This document shows, piece by piece, positions 41,657 through 50,124 of a DNA stretch of 64,000 nt. The stretch comes from Paracoccus sp. S3-43 (lineage in GTDB: Bacteria > Pseudomonadota > Alphaproteobacteria > Rhodobacterales > Rhodobacteraceae): positions 1,592,001 through 1,656,000 of the forward strand of contig NZ_CP119082.1 of the NCBI RefSeq assembly GCF_029027965.1, written 5' to 3'. A program made the position numbers and the translations under genes. Position 1 is the first letter of the stretch. Each line of letters starts with the position of its first letter. The notes under the pieces were generated by a model. That model was not told the origin of the DNA, searched no databases, and saw nothing but the letters and a program-made list of their open reading frames with translations.

Positions 41657-42877
41657 ATGTCCGTGATCGCCCCCGATGCACCTGCGCCGCAGCGGCGTCT
41701 GCCCCTGCCCGAATTCGTGGCGATGCTGGCCTTTCTGTTCGCCACCGTCGCCTTTTCCATCGACGCGATGCTGCCCGCCCTGCCCGACATCGCGGCCGAG
41801 CTGACGCCCGACAACGTGAACCGCGCGCAGCTGATCCTGACCGTCTTCATGGCGGGCATGGGGATTGGCACCCTGTTCGTCGGTCCCGTTTCCGACGCCA
41901 TCGGCCGCAAGCCCGCGATTTACCTAGGGGCCGCGATCTATGTCGTGGCAACCCTGGCGGCGATCTTCGCCCATTCCCTCGAATTCCTGCTGGCGGCCCG
42001 CTTTGTCCAGGGACTTGGCGCGGCCAGTCCGCGCATCGTCGGCATGGCGCTGATCCGAGACTTGTATTCGGGCCGGGAGATGGCGCGGATCTCCAGCTTC
42101 GTGATGATGGTCTTCATCCTGATCCCCGCGCTGGCGCCGTCGATCGGGGCGGGCATCATCTGGTTTTCGGGCTGGCACGGGGTTTTCGCGGCCTTCATCC
42201 TGTTCGCCCTGATCGGCTCCACTTGGCTGGGCCTTCGCCAGGCCGAGACGCTGCCCCCCGCGAGGCGCCGTCCGCTGCGGCTGGGACCGCTCAGCGCGGC
42301 GGCGCGCGAGGTGCTGGCCGACCGCCAGGTGATGCTCTGCACGGTCGTGCTGACGCTGGGCTTCGGGCAGATGTTCGGGCTGCTGTCCTCGGCCCAGCAA
42401 CTGTTCGGCGAGGCCTATGGCAAGGGCGAGAATTTCCCCGCCTGGTTCGCGTTGATGGCGCTGTTGTCCGGGGCGGGAACGCTGCTCAACGCGACCTTCG
42501 TGATGCGCTTCGGGATGCGGCGGATCGCCAAATGGGCCTATATCATGCAGACGGTGGTCTCGGCGGCGATGCTGGCCCTGACCCTGGCCGACGCCCTGCC
42601 CGCAAGCCTGCGCTTCCCGGCCTTCTTCTTCTGGGCGGTCAGCGTGTTCTTCATGGCGGGGGTGACCTTCGGTAACCTGAACGCCTTGGCGCTGCAACGC
42701 ATGGGCCATATCGCCGGAATGGCCGCATCCATCATCGCGGCCCTGTCCACCATCGCCGCCACGCTGATCGCGGCCCCGGTGGGGCTGCTCTATGACGGCA
42801 CGGCGGTCCCGGCGATCACGGCCACGCTGATCTGCTCAGCCCTGGCGTGGTTCCTGATGCGGCGTCTGCGAGACTGA
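41657..42877 (+). CDS. MFS multidrug exporter, Bcr/CflA family
   Basis: A 406-residue 12-helix transporter. The start reads PLPEFVAMLAFLFATVAFSIDAMLPALPDI, the typical first helix of Bcr/CflA drug resistance exporters, and the MFS motif A is GPVSDAIGRKPAIY between helices 2 and 3. RFVQGLGAASPRIVGMALIRDLYSGREM is also family-typical. It probably exports drugs or metabolites by proton exchange; the substrate is unknown. The ATG is 54 bases after the previous stop; AAAGG precedes it. Its end overlaps the remnant kinase gene on the other strand by 42 bases. Confidence 0.92.
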   Translation: MSVIAPDAPAPQRRLPLPEFVAMLAFLFATVAFSIDAMLPALPDIAAELTPDNVNRAQLILTVFMAGMGIGTLFVGPVSDAIGRKPAIYLGAAIYVVATLAAIFAHSLEFLLAARFVQGLGAASPRIVGMALIRDLYSGREMARISSFVMMVFILIPALAPSIGAGIIWFSGWHGVFAAFILFALIGSTWLGLRQAETLPPARRRPLRLGPLSAAAREVLADRQVMLCTVVLTLGFGQMFGLLSSAQQLFGEAYGKGENFPAWFALMALLSGAGTLLNATFVMRFGMRRIAKWAYIMQTVVSAAMLALTLADALPASLRFPAFFFWAVSVFFMAGVTFGNLNALALQRMGHIAGMAASIIAALSTIAATLIAAPVGLLYDGTAVPAITATLICSALAWFLMRRLRD

Positions 42878-43449
42878 CAGATCCGCCCGGCGGGACCGCG
42901 CCGCCACGAACCGGGCATTGGCAAGGTCGTTGCGCAGATGCGCGGCGATCCGGTCGGCATCCTTGCCGAAGCCCCGCCAGCGCGCGGTCAGGCGCCGTTC
43001 CAGCTCGCCGACCCCACATCCAGCCAGACCGTCAGATCGAAACGCAGCCGGTTCCAAGGCGCCGCGTCCAGCAGCAGGTAATTGCCCTCGATCACCACGA
43101 TCCGATGATGGGGGGCCACGACCCCGGCCCCGGCCACCGCGATTTCCCGGCTTCGGTCGAAAACCGGAAAGATCACCTCGGTCCCCCGCAGCGCCAGCCG
43201 TTCGACCAGAACCGCAAATCCTTCGGCATCGAATGTCTCGACCGCGCCCTTGCGCGCCAGCAGACCGCGCGCGGACAGCACCCGGTCATCCAGGTGAAAC
43301 CCGTCCATCGGCACCAGAACGGCATCGTCCAGCCGCGCCACCAGGGCCTCGGCCAGGGTGGACTTGCCCGACCCCGGCGCCCCCGCCACCGCGCTGCTGG
43401 ACATTCCGGTCGTGGTGATCGAGGGCAGCCTGGCCCGCAGCGCCCGCAT
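42836..43449 (-). pseudogene. Nucleoside/fructose-type kinase (FrcK-like), truncated and frameshifted
   Basis: The leftward strand encodes a P-loop kinase of the nucleoside/nucleotide kinase family: VAGAPGSGKSTLAEAL (Walker A), DGFHLDD, then VIEGNYLLLDAAPWN, ending in WLDV. At 43011 to 43018 the frame is lost; the rest of the family sequence (ELERRLTARW, then NDLANARFV, RRADLSV) continues in another frame to 42836. A one-base deletion explains this. The start is also lost: codons before Walker A belong to a different gene fragment. The broken gene overlaps the exporter end by 42 bases. Sequencing error in a G run could cause the frameshift, but not the 5' truncation. Confidence 0.82.
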
Positions 43450-43510
43450 CCTGGGCGCCGCCGCCCTGCCGCTGGCGCATTTCTTCGAACCGGACGGCGC
43501 GCTGGCTTGA
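43391..43510 (+). pseudogene. 3' remnant of a ROK-family regulator gene
   Basis: The plus strand ends a reading frame here with ALLDIPVVVIEGSLARSARI and then LGAAALPLAHFFEPDGALA before a TGA at 43508. The R-x-x-x-LGAAALPL-x-x-F-x-P pattern is the usual C-terminus of ROK/NagC-type transcription regulators. Nothing upstream of about 43391 continues the protein: the sequence becomes the Walker A part of the kinase on the other strand. Only 39 codons remain, so it is a remnant. It lies head to head with the truncated kinase. Confidence 0.72.
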
Positions 43511-43636
43511 CAGCGGCGCGCCCGCCCTTATAAGCGCCGCTTCCATTGGTGTTGGTGGACCCCGCAAGGGGAAGCCTGTCGGGCCTTTCGGCCAAAGGAC
43601 AACGCCCTTCGACAACGTGAAAGAAGGAGATCAGCG

Positions 43637-44257
43637 GTGACCAAACGCACCTCTGCCAAATACAAGATCGACCGCCGCATGGGCGAAAACATCTGGGGCC
43701 GCGCCAAGTCGCCGGTCAACCGCCGCGAATATGGCCCCGGCCAGCACGGCCAGCGCCGCAAGAACAAGCTGTCGGATTTCGGCACCCAGCTGCGCGCCAA
43801 GCAGAAGCTCAAGGGCTATTACGGCGACCTGACCGAAAAGCAGTTCCGCCGCATCTATGCCGAGGCCGAACGCGTCAAGGGCGACACCGGCGAGAACCTG
43901 ATCGGCCTGCTGGAGCGCCGGCTTGACGCCGTGGTCTATCGCGCGAAATTCGTGCCGACCATCTTCGCCGCCCGCCAGTTCGTGAACCACGGCCATATCG
44001 AGGTGAACGGTCAGCGCGTCAACATCGCCTCCTATCGCGTGAAGGAAGGCGACGTGATCTCGATCCGCGAACGGTCGCGCCAACTGGCCATCGTGCTGGA
44101 AGCCGTCGGCCTGGCCGAGCGTGACGTGCCCGACTACCTGGAAGTCGACCACAACAAGATGACCGCCACCTTCGTGCGCACCCCGGCCCTGGGCGACGTG
44201 CCCTATGCCGTGGTGATGGAACCGAACCTGGTCGTCGAATATTACGCCAAGAACTGA
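43637..44257 (+). CDS. rpsD: 30S ribosomal protein S4 (GTG start)
   Basis: A 206-residue S4, a primary 16S rRNA-binding protein that starts 30S body assembly. It has the family start [30 protein letters not shown], and the S4 RNA-binding domain with [14 protein letters not shown] and [18 protein letters not shown]. It starts with GTG at 43637, 8 bases after AAGGAG. In alphaproteobacteria rpsD stands apart from the alpha operon, as here. A UUCG tetraloop terminator follows. Confidence 0.98.
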   Translation: MTKRTSAKYKIDRRMGENIWGRAKSPVNRREYGPGQHGQRRKNKLSDFGTQLRAKQKLKGYYGDLTEKQFRRIYAEAERVKGDTGENLIGLLERRLDAVVYRAKFVPTIFAARQFVNHGHIEVNGQRVNIASYRVKEGDVISIRERSRQLAIVLEAVGLAERDVPDYLEVDHNKMTATFVRTPALGDVPYAVVMEPNLVVEYYAKN

Positions 44258-44280
44258 TCCTGTCCTCTTGCAGGGCATCG

Positions 44281-44309
44281 GGCCGCGTCCTTCGGGGCGC
44301 GGCCTTTTT
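44281..44309 (+). terminator. rpsD terminator with UUCG tetraloop
   Basis: GGCCGCGTCC (44281 to 44290) pairs with GGGCGCGGCC (44295 to 44304, one G-T pair) around TTCG and is followed by TTTTT. Confidence 0.93.
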
Positions 44310-44372
44310 CGTTGCCGCCGACCTTTCTTGCCGTTTCATCATGCACTAAAGGGGGCGCGAGAGGATCCCGAC

Positions 44373-45464
44373 ATGACGCAGATCACCCCCCAGCCCGGCA
44401 TCATGGACATCGCGCTCTACGTCAGCGGCGAAAGCAGTCTGCCGGGGCGCAGCGACGTGCTGAAGCTGTCGTCGAACGAAAACCCGCTGGGTTCCAGCGA
44501 CAAGGCCCGCGCGGCCTATGCGGCGGCGGCGGCGGATCTGCACCGCTATCCGAACACCGATCACGCCCCCCTGCGCCGGGCCATCGGCGAGGTCCACGGG
44601 CTGGATCCCGACCGGATTATCTGCGGCGTCGGCTCGGACGAGGTGCTGCAATTCGTGGTCCAGGCCTTTGCCGGGATCGGGGATCAGGTCATCACCACCG
44701 AACACGGCTTTTCGATGTATCCGATCCTGGCCCGCATGGTCGGCGCCGTCCCCGTCACGGTGCCCGAGGCCGAACGCCGCATCGACGTGGACGCCATCCT
44801 TGCGGCGGTGACGGACCGCACCCGGATCGTCTTCATCGCCAACCCCGCCAACCCGACCGGCACCATGCTGACCCCGGACGAGGTGCGGCGGCTGGTGGAC
44901 GGCCTGCCCGCGACGGTGCTGCTGGTCCATGACGGCGCCTATACCGAATTCGCGGCGGGCGCCGATGGCGGCGCGGGACTGGTGGACCGCCATCCCAACG
45001 TCATCATGACGCGCACCTTTTCAAAGATCCACGGGCTGGGCGGCTTGCGGATCGGCTGGGGCTATGCGGCCCGCGACATCATCGACGTGCTGAACCGCAT
45101 CCGCCAGCCCTTCAACCTGTCCAACGCCCAGATGGCCGCGGCCGAGGCCGCCATCCGCGACACCGCCTTCCGCGACCATTGCGCCGATCTGAACGCCCGG
45201 ATGCGCGACCGCCTGCGCAATTCGCTGATCCAGATGGGCATCGGCTGCGACGAGAGTTTCGCCAATTTCGTGCTGGCCCGCTTTGCCGGCCCGGCCGAGG
45301 CCGAGGCCGCCGATGCCGCCCTGCGCCGCGACGGCATCCTGGTGCGCCGCGTCGCGGGCTATGGCCTGCCCGCCGCCCTGCGCATCACCGTGGGCGACGA
45401 ACAGGGCGTGACCCGCGTGCTGGAGACGCTGGGCCGCTTCATGGCGGATCGGAGGGGCGCATGA
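44373..45464 (+). CDS. hisC: Histidinol-phosphate/aromatic aminotransferase
   Basis: A 363-residue PLP aminotransferase of fold type I. The N-terminal LKLSSNENPLGSS is the HisC signature, NPANPTGTML contains the PLP-contacting Asn, DGAYTEFA follows, and the Schiff-base lysine lies in TRTFSKIHGLGGLRIGW. The gene overlaps the arogenate dehydrogenase gene by four bases (ATGA), so this copy probably serves tyrosine and phenylalanine synthesis as well as, or rather than, histidine synthesis. The start at 44373 follows GAGAGGATC. Confidence 0.93.
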   Translation: MTQITPQPGIMDIALYVSGESSLPGRSDVLKLSSNENPLGSSDKARAAYAAAAADLHRYPNTDHAPLRRAIGEVHGLDPDRIICGVGSDEVLQFVVQAFAGIGDQVITTEHGFSMYPILARMVGAVPVTVPEAERRIDVDAILAAVTDRTRIVFIANPANPTGTMLTPDEVRRLVDGLPATVLLVHDGAYTEFAAGADGGAGLVDRHPNVIMTRTFSKIHGLGGLRIGWGYAARDIIDVLNRIRQPFNLSNAQMAAAEAAIRDTAFRDHCADLNARMRDRLRNSLIQMGIGCDESFANFVLARFAGPAEAEAADAALRRDGILVRRVAGYGLPAALRITVGDEQGVTRVLETLGRFMADRRGA

Positions 45465-46381
45465 GCGTGATCTATGACCGCGTGGCGCTGATCGGCCTGG
45501 GTCTCATCGCCGGGTCCATGGCCCATGCCATCCGCAAGGGGGGCCTTGCGCGCGAGATCGTCGGTTACGCCCGCAGCGCCGAGACGCGCGAGACCGCGCG
45601 CGAGATCGACCTCTGCGACCGCGTCGTGGACAGCGCGGCCGAGGCCGTGGCGGATGCCGATCTGGTGGTGCTGGCGGTGCCCGTGGGGGCCATGGCGACG
45701 GTGGCGGCGGATATCGCGCCGCATCTGAAGCCCGGCGCGACCGTGACGGATGTGGGCTCGGTCAAGCAGTCGGTGATCGACGCCGTGGCGCCGCATATTC
45801 CGCCGGGCGTCCATTTCGTGCCGGGCCACCCCCTGGCGGGGACGGAACATTCCGGCCCGCGCGCGGGCTTTGCCGATCTGTTCCGCAACCGCTGGTGGCT
45901 GCTGACCCCGCTGCCCGACACCGACCCCGCCGCCGTCGACCGACTGACCGAACTGGTCCGCGCCATGGGCGCCAAGACCGACCGGATGGAGCCCGCGCAT
46001 CACGATCTGGTGCTGGCCGTCACCAGCCACGCCCCGCACCTGATCGCCTTCACCATGGTCGGCGTCGCCGACCACCTGCGCCGCGTCACGGACGAGGAGG
46101 TGGTGCAGTATTCCGCCGCCGGGTTCCGCGACTTCACCCGGATCGCCGCCAGCGACCCGACCATGTGGCGCGACGTGTTCCTGCACAACAAGGACGCCAC
46201 GCTGGACATCCTGGGCCGCTTCACCGAGGAGCTGTTCGTCCTGCAACGGGCCATCCGCATGGGCGACGGCCAGCAGCTGTTCGACTATTTCACCCGCACC
46301 CGCGCGATCCGGCGCGGCATCATCGAGGCCGGTCAGGATACCGCCGCCCCCGATTTCGGGCGGATCGCTCCGGCCCGCTGA
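45461..46381 (+). CDS. tyrC: Prephenate/arogenate dehydrogenase
   Basis: A 306-residue NAD(P)-linked enzyme of tyrosine synthesis. The Rossmann motif is GLGLIAGSMA (11 to 20); VLAVPVGAM, TDVGSVKQSVID and FVPGHPLAGTEHSGP are family hallmarks, the last holding the catalytic His. The long helical C-terminal domain contains SHAPHLIAFTMVG and SDPTMWRDVFLHN. Zymomonas TyrC, a cyclohexadienyl dehydrogenase, is similar in size and is also paired with hisC. No ACT regulatory domain is present. Confidence 0.93.
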   Translation: MSVIYDRVALIGLGLIAGSMAHAIRKGGLAREIVGYARSAETRETAREIDLCDRVVDSAAEAVADADLVVLAVPVGAMATVAADIAPHLKPGATVTDVGSVKQSVIDAVAPHIPPGVHFVPGHPLAGTEHSGPRAGFADLFRNRWWLLTPLPDTDPAAVDRLTELVRAMGAKTDRMEPAHHDLVLAVTSHAPHLIAFTMVGVADHLRRVTDEEVVQYSAAGFRDFTRIAASDPTMWRDVFLHNKDATLDILGRFTEELFVLQRAIRMGDGQQLFDYFTRTRAIRRGIIEAGQDTAAPDFGRIAPAR

Positions 46382-46437
46382 GGCTTTCATCCCGGACCGC
46401 GCTGCCCTAGCGTGGCGGATATGGACGGTTGGGACAG

Positions 46438-46995
46438 ATGCGACGGATTGATTGGGTCTTCGGTTACGGTTCGCTGATCTGGGATCCGGGTTTTTCCCCG
46501 GTCGAGACCGCGCGCGCCTGGGTGGCGGGCTATGCCCGCAGCTTCTGCCTGCGCTCGGTCCAGCATCGCGGCACGCAGGCGCTGCCGGGTCTGGTGCTGG
46601 GCCTGGACGAACAGCCGGATGCCGAATGCGGCGGCGTGGCGCTGCGCATCGCGGATCACGACCATGACGAGGTGCTGGCCTATCTGCGCGCCCGCGAACT
46701 GGTGACGGAAGCCTATCAGGAAACGATCCTGCCCCTGCGGCTCGAGGACGACCGCCAGGTCGAGGCCCTGGCCTATGTGATGCGGCGCGATCATGTCCAA
46801 TATGCGGGCGGGCTGGCCTTGGCCGAACAGGCGCGGATCATCGCCCAGGCTCATGGCGCGCGCGGGCCGAACGCGGATTACCTGTTCAACACCGCCGCCC
46901 ATCTGGCGCAGATCGGCCTGGGGGACGCGGTGCTGGACGACCTGTCCGCCCAAGTGCGCAAGCTGCTGGAAACGGGCGAAAACCCCGACGATTGA
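46438..46995 (+). CDS. ChaC-like gamma-glutamylcyclotransferase
   Basis: A 185-residue protein of the ChaC family, which cleaves glutathione to 5-oxoproline and Cys-Gly. The substrate-binding loop VFGYGSLIWDPGF lies near the N-terminus, the ARSFCLRSVQHRGT segment follows, and the catalytic Glu is probably in ARELVTEAYQE. The C-terminal part contains GPNADYLFNTAAHL, typical of ChaC. The ATG 46438 follows GGGACAG. Rightward, 56 bases after tyrC, possibly on the same transcript. Confidence 0.9.
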   Translation: MRRIDWVFGYGSLIWDPGFSPVETARAWVAGYARSFCLRSVQHRGTQALPGLVLGLDEQPDAECGGVALRIADHDHDEVLAYLRARELVTEAYQETILPLRLEDDRQVEALAYVMRRDHVQYAGGLALAEQARIIAQAHGARGPNADYLFNTAAHLAQIGLGDAVLDDLSAQVRKLLETGENPDD

Positions 46996-47074
46996 CTTTC
47001 GGATCGCTTGGCAAGCGCCGGGCCGCATCCTACAGTCGGGTCCAAGGACAGTCCTGGCCAGGGAAGGCGATCAG

Positions 47075-48439
47075 TTGAGCGAACCAACCAGCAGCCAACG
47101 GCCCGATACCCCCGTGCTCGGCCGCCGCGCAGGCGCCGCGCATCGCCGGATCACTGCGACCCGTTCGTCCGACACAGGCCCCGCCCATCCCCGCTTTTCG
47201 CAGCCCGTCCGCCAGATTGTCCTGATGGTGACGGTGCTGATCCTGGTCCTGGCGGGCGGCTGGGTCGCCTATGGGCGGATCCTGCCGATCTTCCAGGCGA
47301 ACCTGTGGCTGAACGGCCTGATCCTGGCGGTCTTCGCCCTGGGCATCCTGGCCTGTTTCTGGCAGGTCGGACAGCTGATCCGGTCGGTCAGCTGGATCGA
47401 ACGCTTTGCCCAACGCCGCCGCAATGCAGTGGAAAAGGGCATCGCCGCGCGGGGCCAGGCGGATGCGGGCGACCAGCCCCCGCGTCTGCTGGCGCCGCTG
47501 GCGGCGCTGCTGGGCACGCGCGGACCGGTGGGGGGCACGATCTCGACCGGGGCCGCGACCTCGATCCTGGATTCCGTCGCGACCCGCATCGACGAATTGC
47601 GCGATATTACAAGATACCTCTCCAACCTGCTGATCTTCTTGGGGCTTCTGGGCACCTTCTATGGGTTAGCCACGACCATCCCGGCCGTGGTCGAAACGAT
47701 CCGCAACCTGGCCCCGCAGCAGGGCGAAAGCGGCATCCAGGTGTTCGACAAGCTGATGCGCGGGCTTGAAGCCCAGCTTGGCGGCATGGCTACGGCCTTT
47801 TCGTCGTCGCTGCTGGGCCTTGCCGGTTCGCTGGTCGTGGGGCTTCTGGAACTGTTCGCCACCCATGGCCAGAACCGCTTCTACCGCGAGCTTGAGGAAT
47901 GGATGTCGGGCTTCACCCGCGTCAGTCTGGCCGGAGCGGATGGGGAGGGCGTGAACCAGGCCGCCCTGGCGGGATTTCTGGAGCAGATGGCGGGCCAGAT
48001 GGACCGCCTGCAACAGATCCAGGCCGGGCGCGACCTGCAACGCGACGAAGCCGCCGCGATGGCCGACGAACGCGTCGTGGTGATGGCCCAGGCGATCGAG
48101 GCCCTGGTCCAGCGCAGCGAAGCCGACCACCGGGACGCGCAGTCGCGCGTCGCGGCGCTGACCGAAACCCTGTCGCGGCTGGCCCAGGGCCAGGACCGGC
48201 TGGTCGATCTGGCGCGCGCCCAGGCGGACCGCGCCACGCCCACCCCGCCCGACATGAGGGGGATCGAGACCGCGTTGAACCGGCTGGCCTCGGATCTGGC
48301 CGAAGGACGCGACGAGATGGTGGCCGAATTGCGGTCCGACATTCTGGTCCTGACCCGCGCGGTGCGCGCGGCGCGGTTCAACGATCCGTTCCGCGACGAC
48401 CTGCTGCGCGATCCGCTGGTCTCTCGGGACAGGGGCTAG
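47075..48439 (+). CDS. MotA/TolQ/ExbB-like membrane protein with long C-terminal helix (TTG start)
   Basis: A 454-residue inner membrane protein. Membrane helices are at about 48 to 68 and 76 to 96, with a further pair around LLIFLGLLGTFYGLATTIP and SSLLGLAGSLVVGLLELFA; the last two carry the MotA/TolQ/ExbB channel signature. A long helical C-terminal tail (about 300 to 440) follows. It pairs with the next gene, a MotB-like OmpA-domain protein, 3 bases away, and would form a proton-driven stator-type complex. The TTG at 47075 follows GGAAGG; the next in-frame ATG (47227) would cut into the first helix. Confidence 0.82.
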   Translation: MSEPTSSQRPDTPVLGRRAGAAHRRITATRSSDTGPAHPRFSQPVRQIVLMVTVLILVLAGGWVAYGRILPIFQANLWLNGLILAVFALGILACFWQVGQLIRSVSWIERFAQRRRNAVEKGIAARGQADAGDQPPRLLAPLAALLGTRGPVGGTISTGAATSILDSVATRIDELRDITRYLSNLLIFLGLLGTFYGLATTIPAVVETIRNLAPQQGESGIQVFDKLMRGLEAQLGGMATAFSSSLLGLAGSLVVGLLELFATHGQNRFYRELEEWMSGFTRVSLAGADGEGVNQAALAGFLEQMAGQMDRLQQIQAGRDLQRDEAAAMADERVVVMAQAIEALVQRSEADHRDAQSRVAALTETLSRLAQGQDRLVDLARAQADRATPTPPDMRGIETALNRLASDLAEGRDEMVAELRSDILVLTRAVRAARFNDPFRDDLLRDPLVSRDRG

Positions 48440-48442
48440 GGG

Positions 48443-50122
48443 ATGGCCCTGCGCCGCGCCGCCTCGGGGCACCGCTTCTCGGCCAATATCTGGCCGGGAT
48501 TCGTGGATGCCCTGGCGACCCTGCTGATGGTGCTGGTCTTCGTGCTGACGATCTTTACCGTCATGCAATCGGTGCTGCGCGACCAGATCACCGACCAGGA
48601 CGACACCATCGGCGAACAGGATCAGGTCATCGCCAGCCAGGAGCGGGTGATTTCCGGTCAGGAGCGCCGCCTGGAACAGCTGGGCCGGCAGGTCGCGGCC
48701 CTGGGCCAGGCCCTGACCGTGTCCGGGGATCGCGAAACCGCCCTGCAAGGCCAGCTTGCCGATGCCCAGGCCCAGGCCCGCGACCGGGCCGCGCGGATCA
48801 CCCGGCTGTCGGCGCAACTGGAAAACAGCCAGGGAGAACTGGCAGAGGCCCGGTCGCGCCTGACCGATTTCGAGGCCGAGGTGGCTGCCCTGATGGCCGC
48901 GCGCGCCGCCGACCGCGAACAGGCCGACGCCCGGCAGCGGCAGATGCAGGCGCAGGTGACCCAGCAGGAAAACCGCGCCAGTGCCGCCGAACTGGCGGTG
49001 GCCGCCGCCCGCCAGGAGATCGACGCCCAGGCCGAACAGGCCCGCCTTGCCGCCGCCCGGCGAGACGCTCTGGAGGCCCTGACCGCCGACCTGCGCCGTC
49101 AGAATCAAGAAGCGGCCGCGCGGGCCGATGCCCTGCAAGCCGACCTGACCGAGGCCGAGGCCGCCCGCCTGACCGATGCCGAAGCCGCGCGGGCCTTGCG
49201 CGAACGGTTGGAAAGCGCCGATGCCGAACTGACCGCCATGACCCTGTCGCTTGAGGAAAGCCGCAAGCGGGCCGAGGAAACGCTGACCCTGCTGGCCGCA
49301 GCCGAGGCCGCGCGCGATCAGGCCGCCGATCAGGCCCGGCAAACCCGGACCGAGGCTCAGCGTCAGGCGGCCCTGCTGGCGACGGCGGAAAAGGCCCTGG
49401 CCGACCAGGAGGCCCTGTCAAAGGACGGGCAGCGGCGGGTTGCGCTGTTGAACGAACAGGTGGCCTCGCTGACCGCGCAACTGGGCTCCTTGCAGGCTTT
49501 GCTGGATGCGGCGGGCGACGATCAGCGCCAGGCCGAACTGCGGGTCGAGAACCTGGGACAGCAACTGAACGCGGCCCTGCTGCTGGCGGCCGAGGAAAAG
49601 GACCGCCGCCTGGCCCTGGAAGAACAGGCCCGCCAGCGGGCCGAGGACGAGGTGCGCGACCTCGCCCGCTATCGCTCGGAGTTCTTCGGCCGCCTGTCGC
49701 AGATCCTGTCGGGCCGCGAAGGCGTCCAGGTGGTGGGCGACCGCTTCGTCTTCCAGTCCGAGGTTCTGTTCGCGCCGGGCGAGGCGACGCTGTCACCGGC
49801 GGGCCGGGATCAGGTCGCCCGCGTGGCCCGGATGCTGTCCGAGATCTCGGGCGACATCCCGCCCGAGATCGACTGGATCATCCGCGTGGACGGCCATACC
49901 GACACCACCCGGCTGTCGGGAACCGGCCGTTATCGCGACAACTGGGAACTCAGCCAGGGCCGGGCCCTGGCGGTCGTGCGCTATATGATCGACGATCTGG
50001 GCTTTCCGTCGAACCGGCTGGCCGCGACCGGATTTGCCGATACGCGGCCTGTCGCCCAAGGCGAGTCGCCCGAGGCCCTGGCCGCCAACCGCCGCATCGA
50101 GTTGAAGCTGACGGAACGCTGA
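48443..50122 (+). CDS. MotB-like OmpA-domain protein with very long coiled coil
   Basis: A 559-residue protein with three parts. One N-terminal membrane helix (about 20 to 41, GFVDALATLLMVLVFVLTIF) has an Asp where MotB and ExbD have theirs. Residues 50 to 410 are an almost continuous coiled coil rich in A, E, Q and R. Residues 420 to 559 are an OmpA/MotB peptidoglycan-binding domain (RVDGHTDTTRLSGTGRYRDN, LSQGRALAVVRYM, NRRIELKLTER). With the upstream MotA-like protein it likely spans the periplasm and links a proton channel to the cell wall. The pair is found as core genes in Rhodobacteraceae; its role is not established. Confidence 0.85.
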   Translation: MALRRAASGHRFSANIWPGFVDALATLLMVLVFVLTIFTVMQSVLRDQITDQDDTIGEQDQVIASQERVISGQERRLEQLGRQVAALGQALTVSGDRETALQGQLADAQAQARDRAARITRLSAQLENSQGELAEARSRLTDFEAEVAALMAARAADREQADARQRQMQAQVTQQENRASAAELAVAAARQEIDAQAEQARLAAARRDALEALTADLRRQNQEAAARADALQADLTEAEAARLTDAEAARALRERLESADAELTAMTLSLEESRKRAEETLTLLAAAEAARDQAADQARQTRTEAQRQAALLATAEKALADQEALSKDGQRRVALLNEQVASLTAQLGSLQALLDAAGDDQRQAELRVENLGQQLNAALLLAAEEKDRRLALEEQARQRAEDEVRDLARYRSEFFGRLSQILSGREGVQVVGDRFVFQSEVLFAPGEATLSPAGRDQVARVARMLSEISGDIPPEIDWIIRVDGHTDTTRLSGTGRYRDNWELSQGRALAVVRYMIDDLGFPSNRLAATGFADTRPVAQGESPEALAANRRIELKLTER

Positions 50123-50124
50123 TA

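Noticed and set aside
47075..50122. ZorA/ZorB of a Zorya antiphage system
   Set aside because: The MotA-like plus OmpA-domain pair resembles ZorAB, but no zorC, zorD or zorE follows, the next gene is a YihY-type protein, and the pair sits among core housekeeping genes. A general envelope complex fits better.
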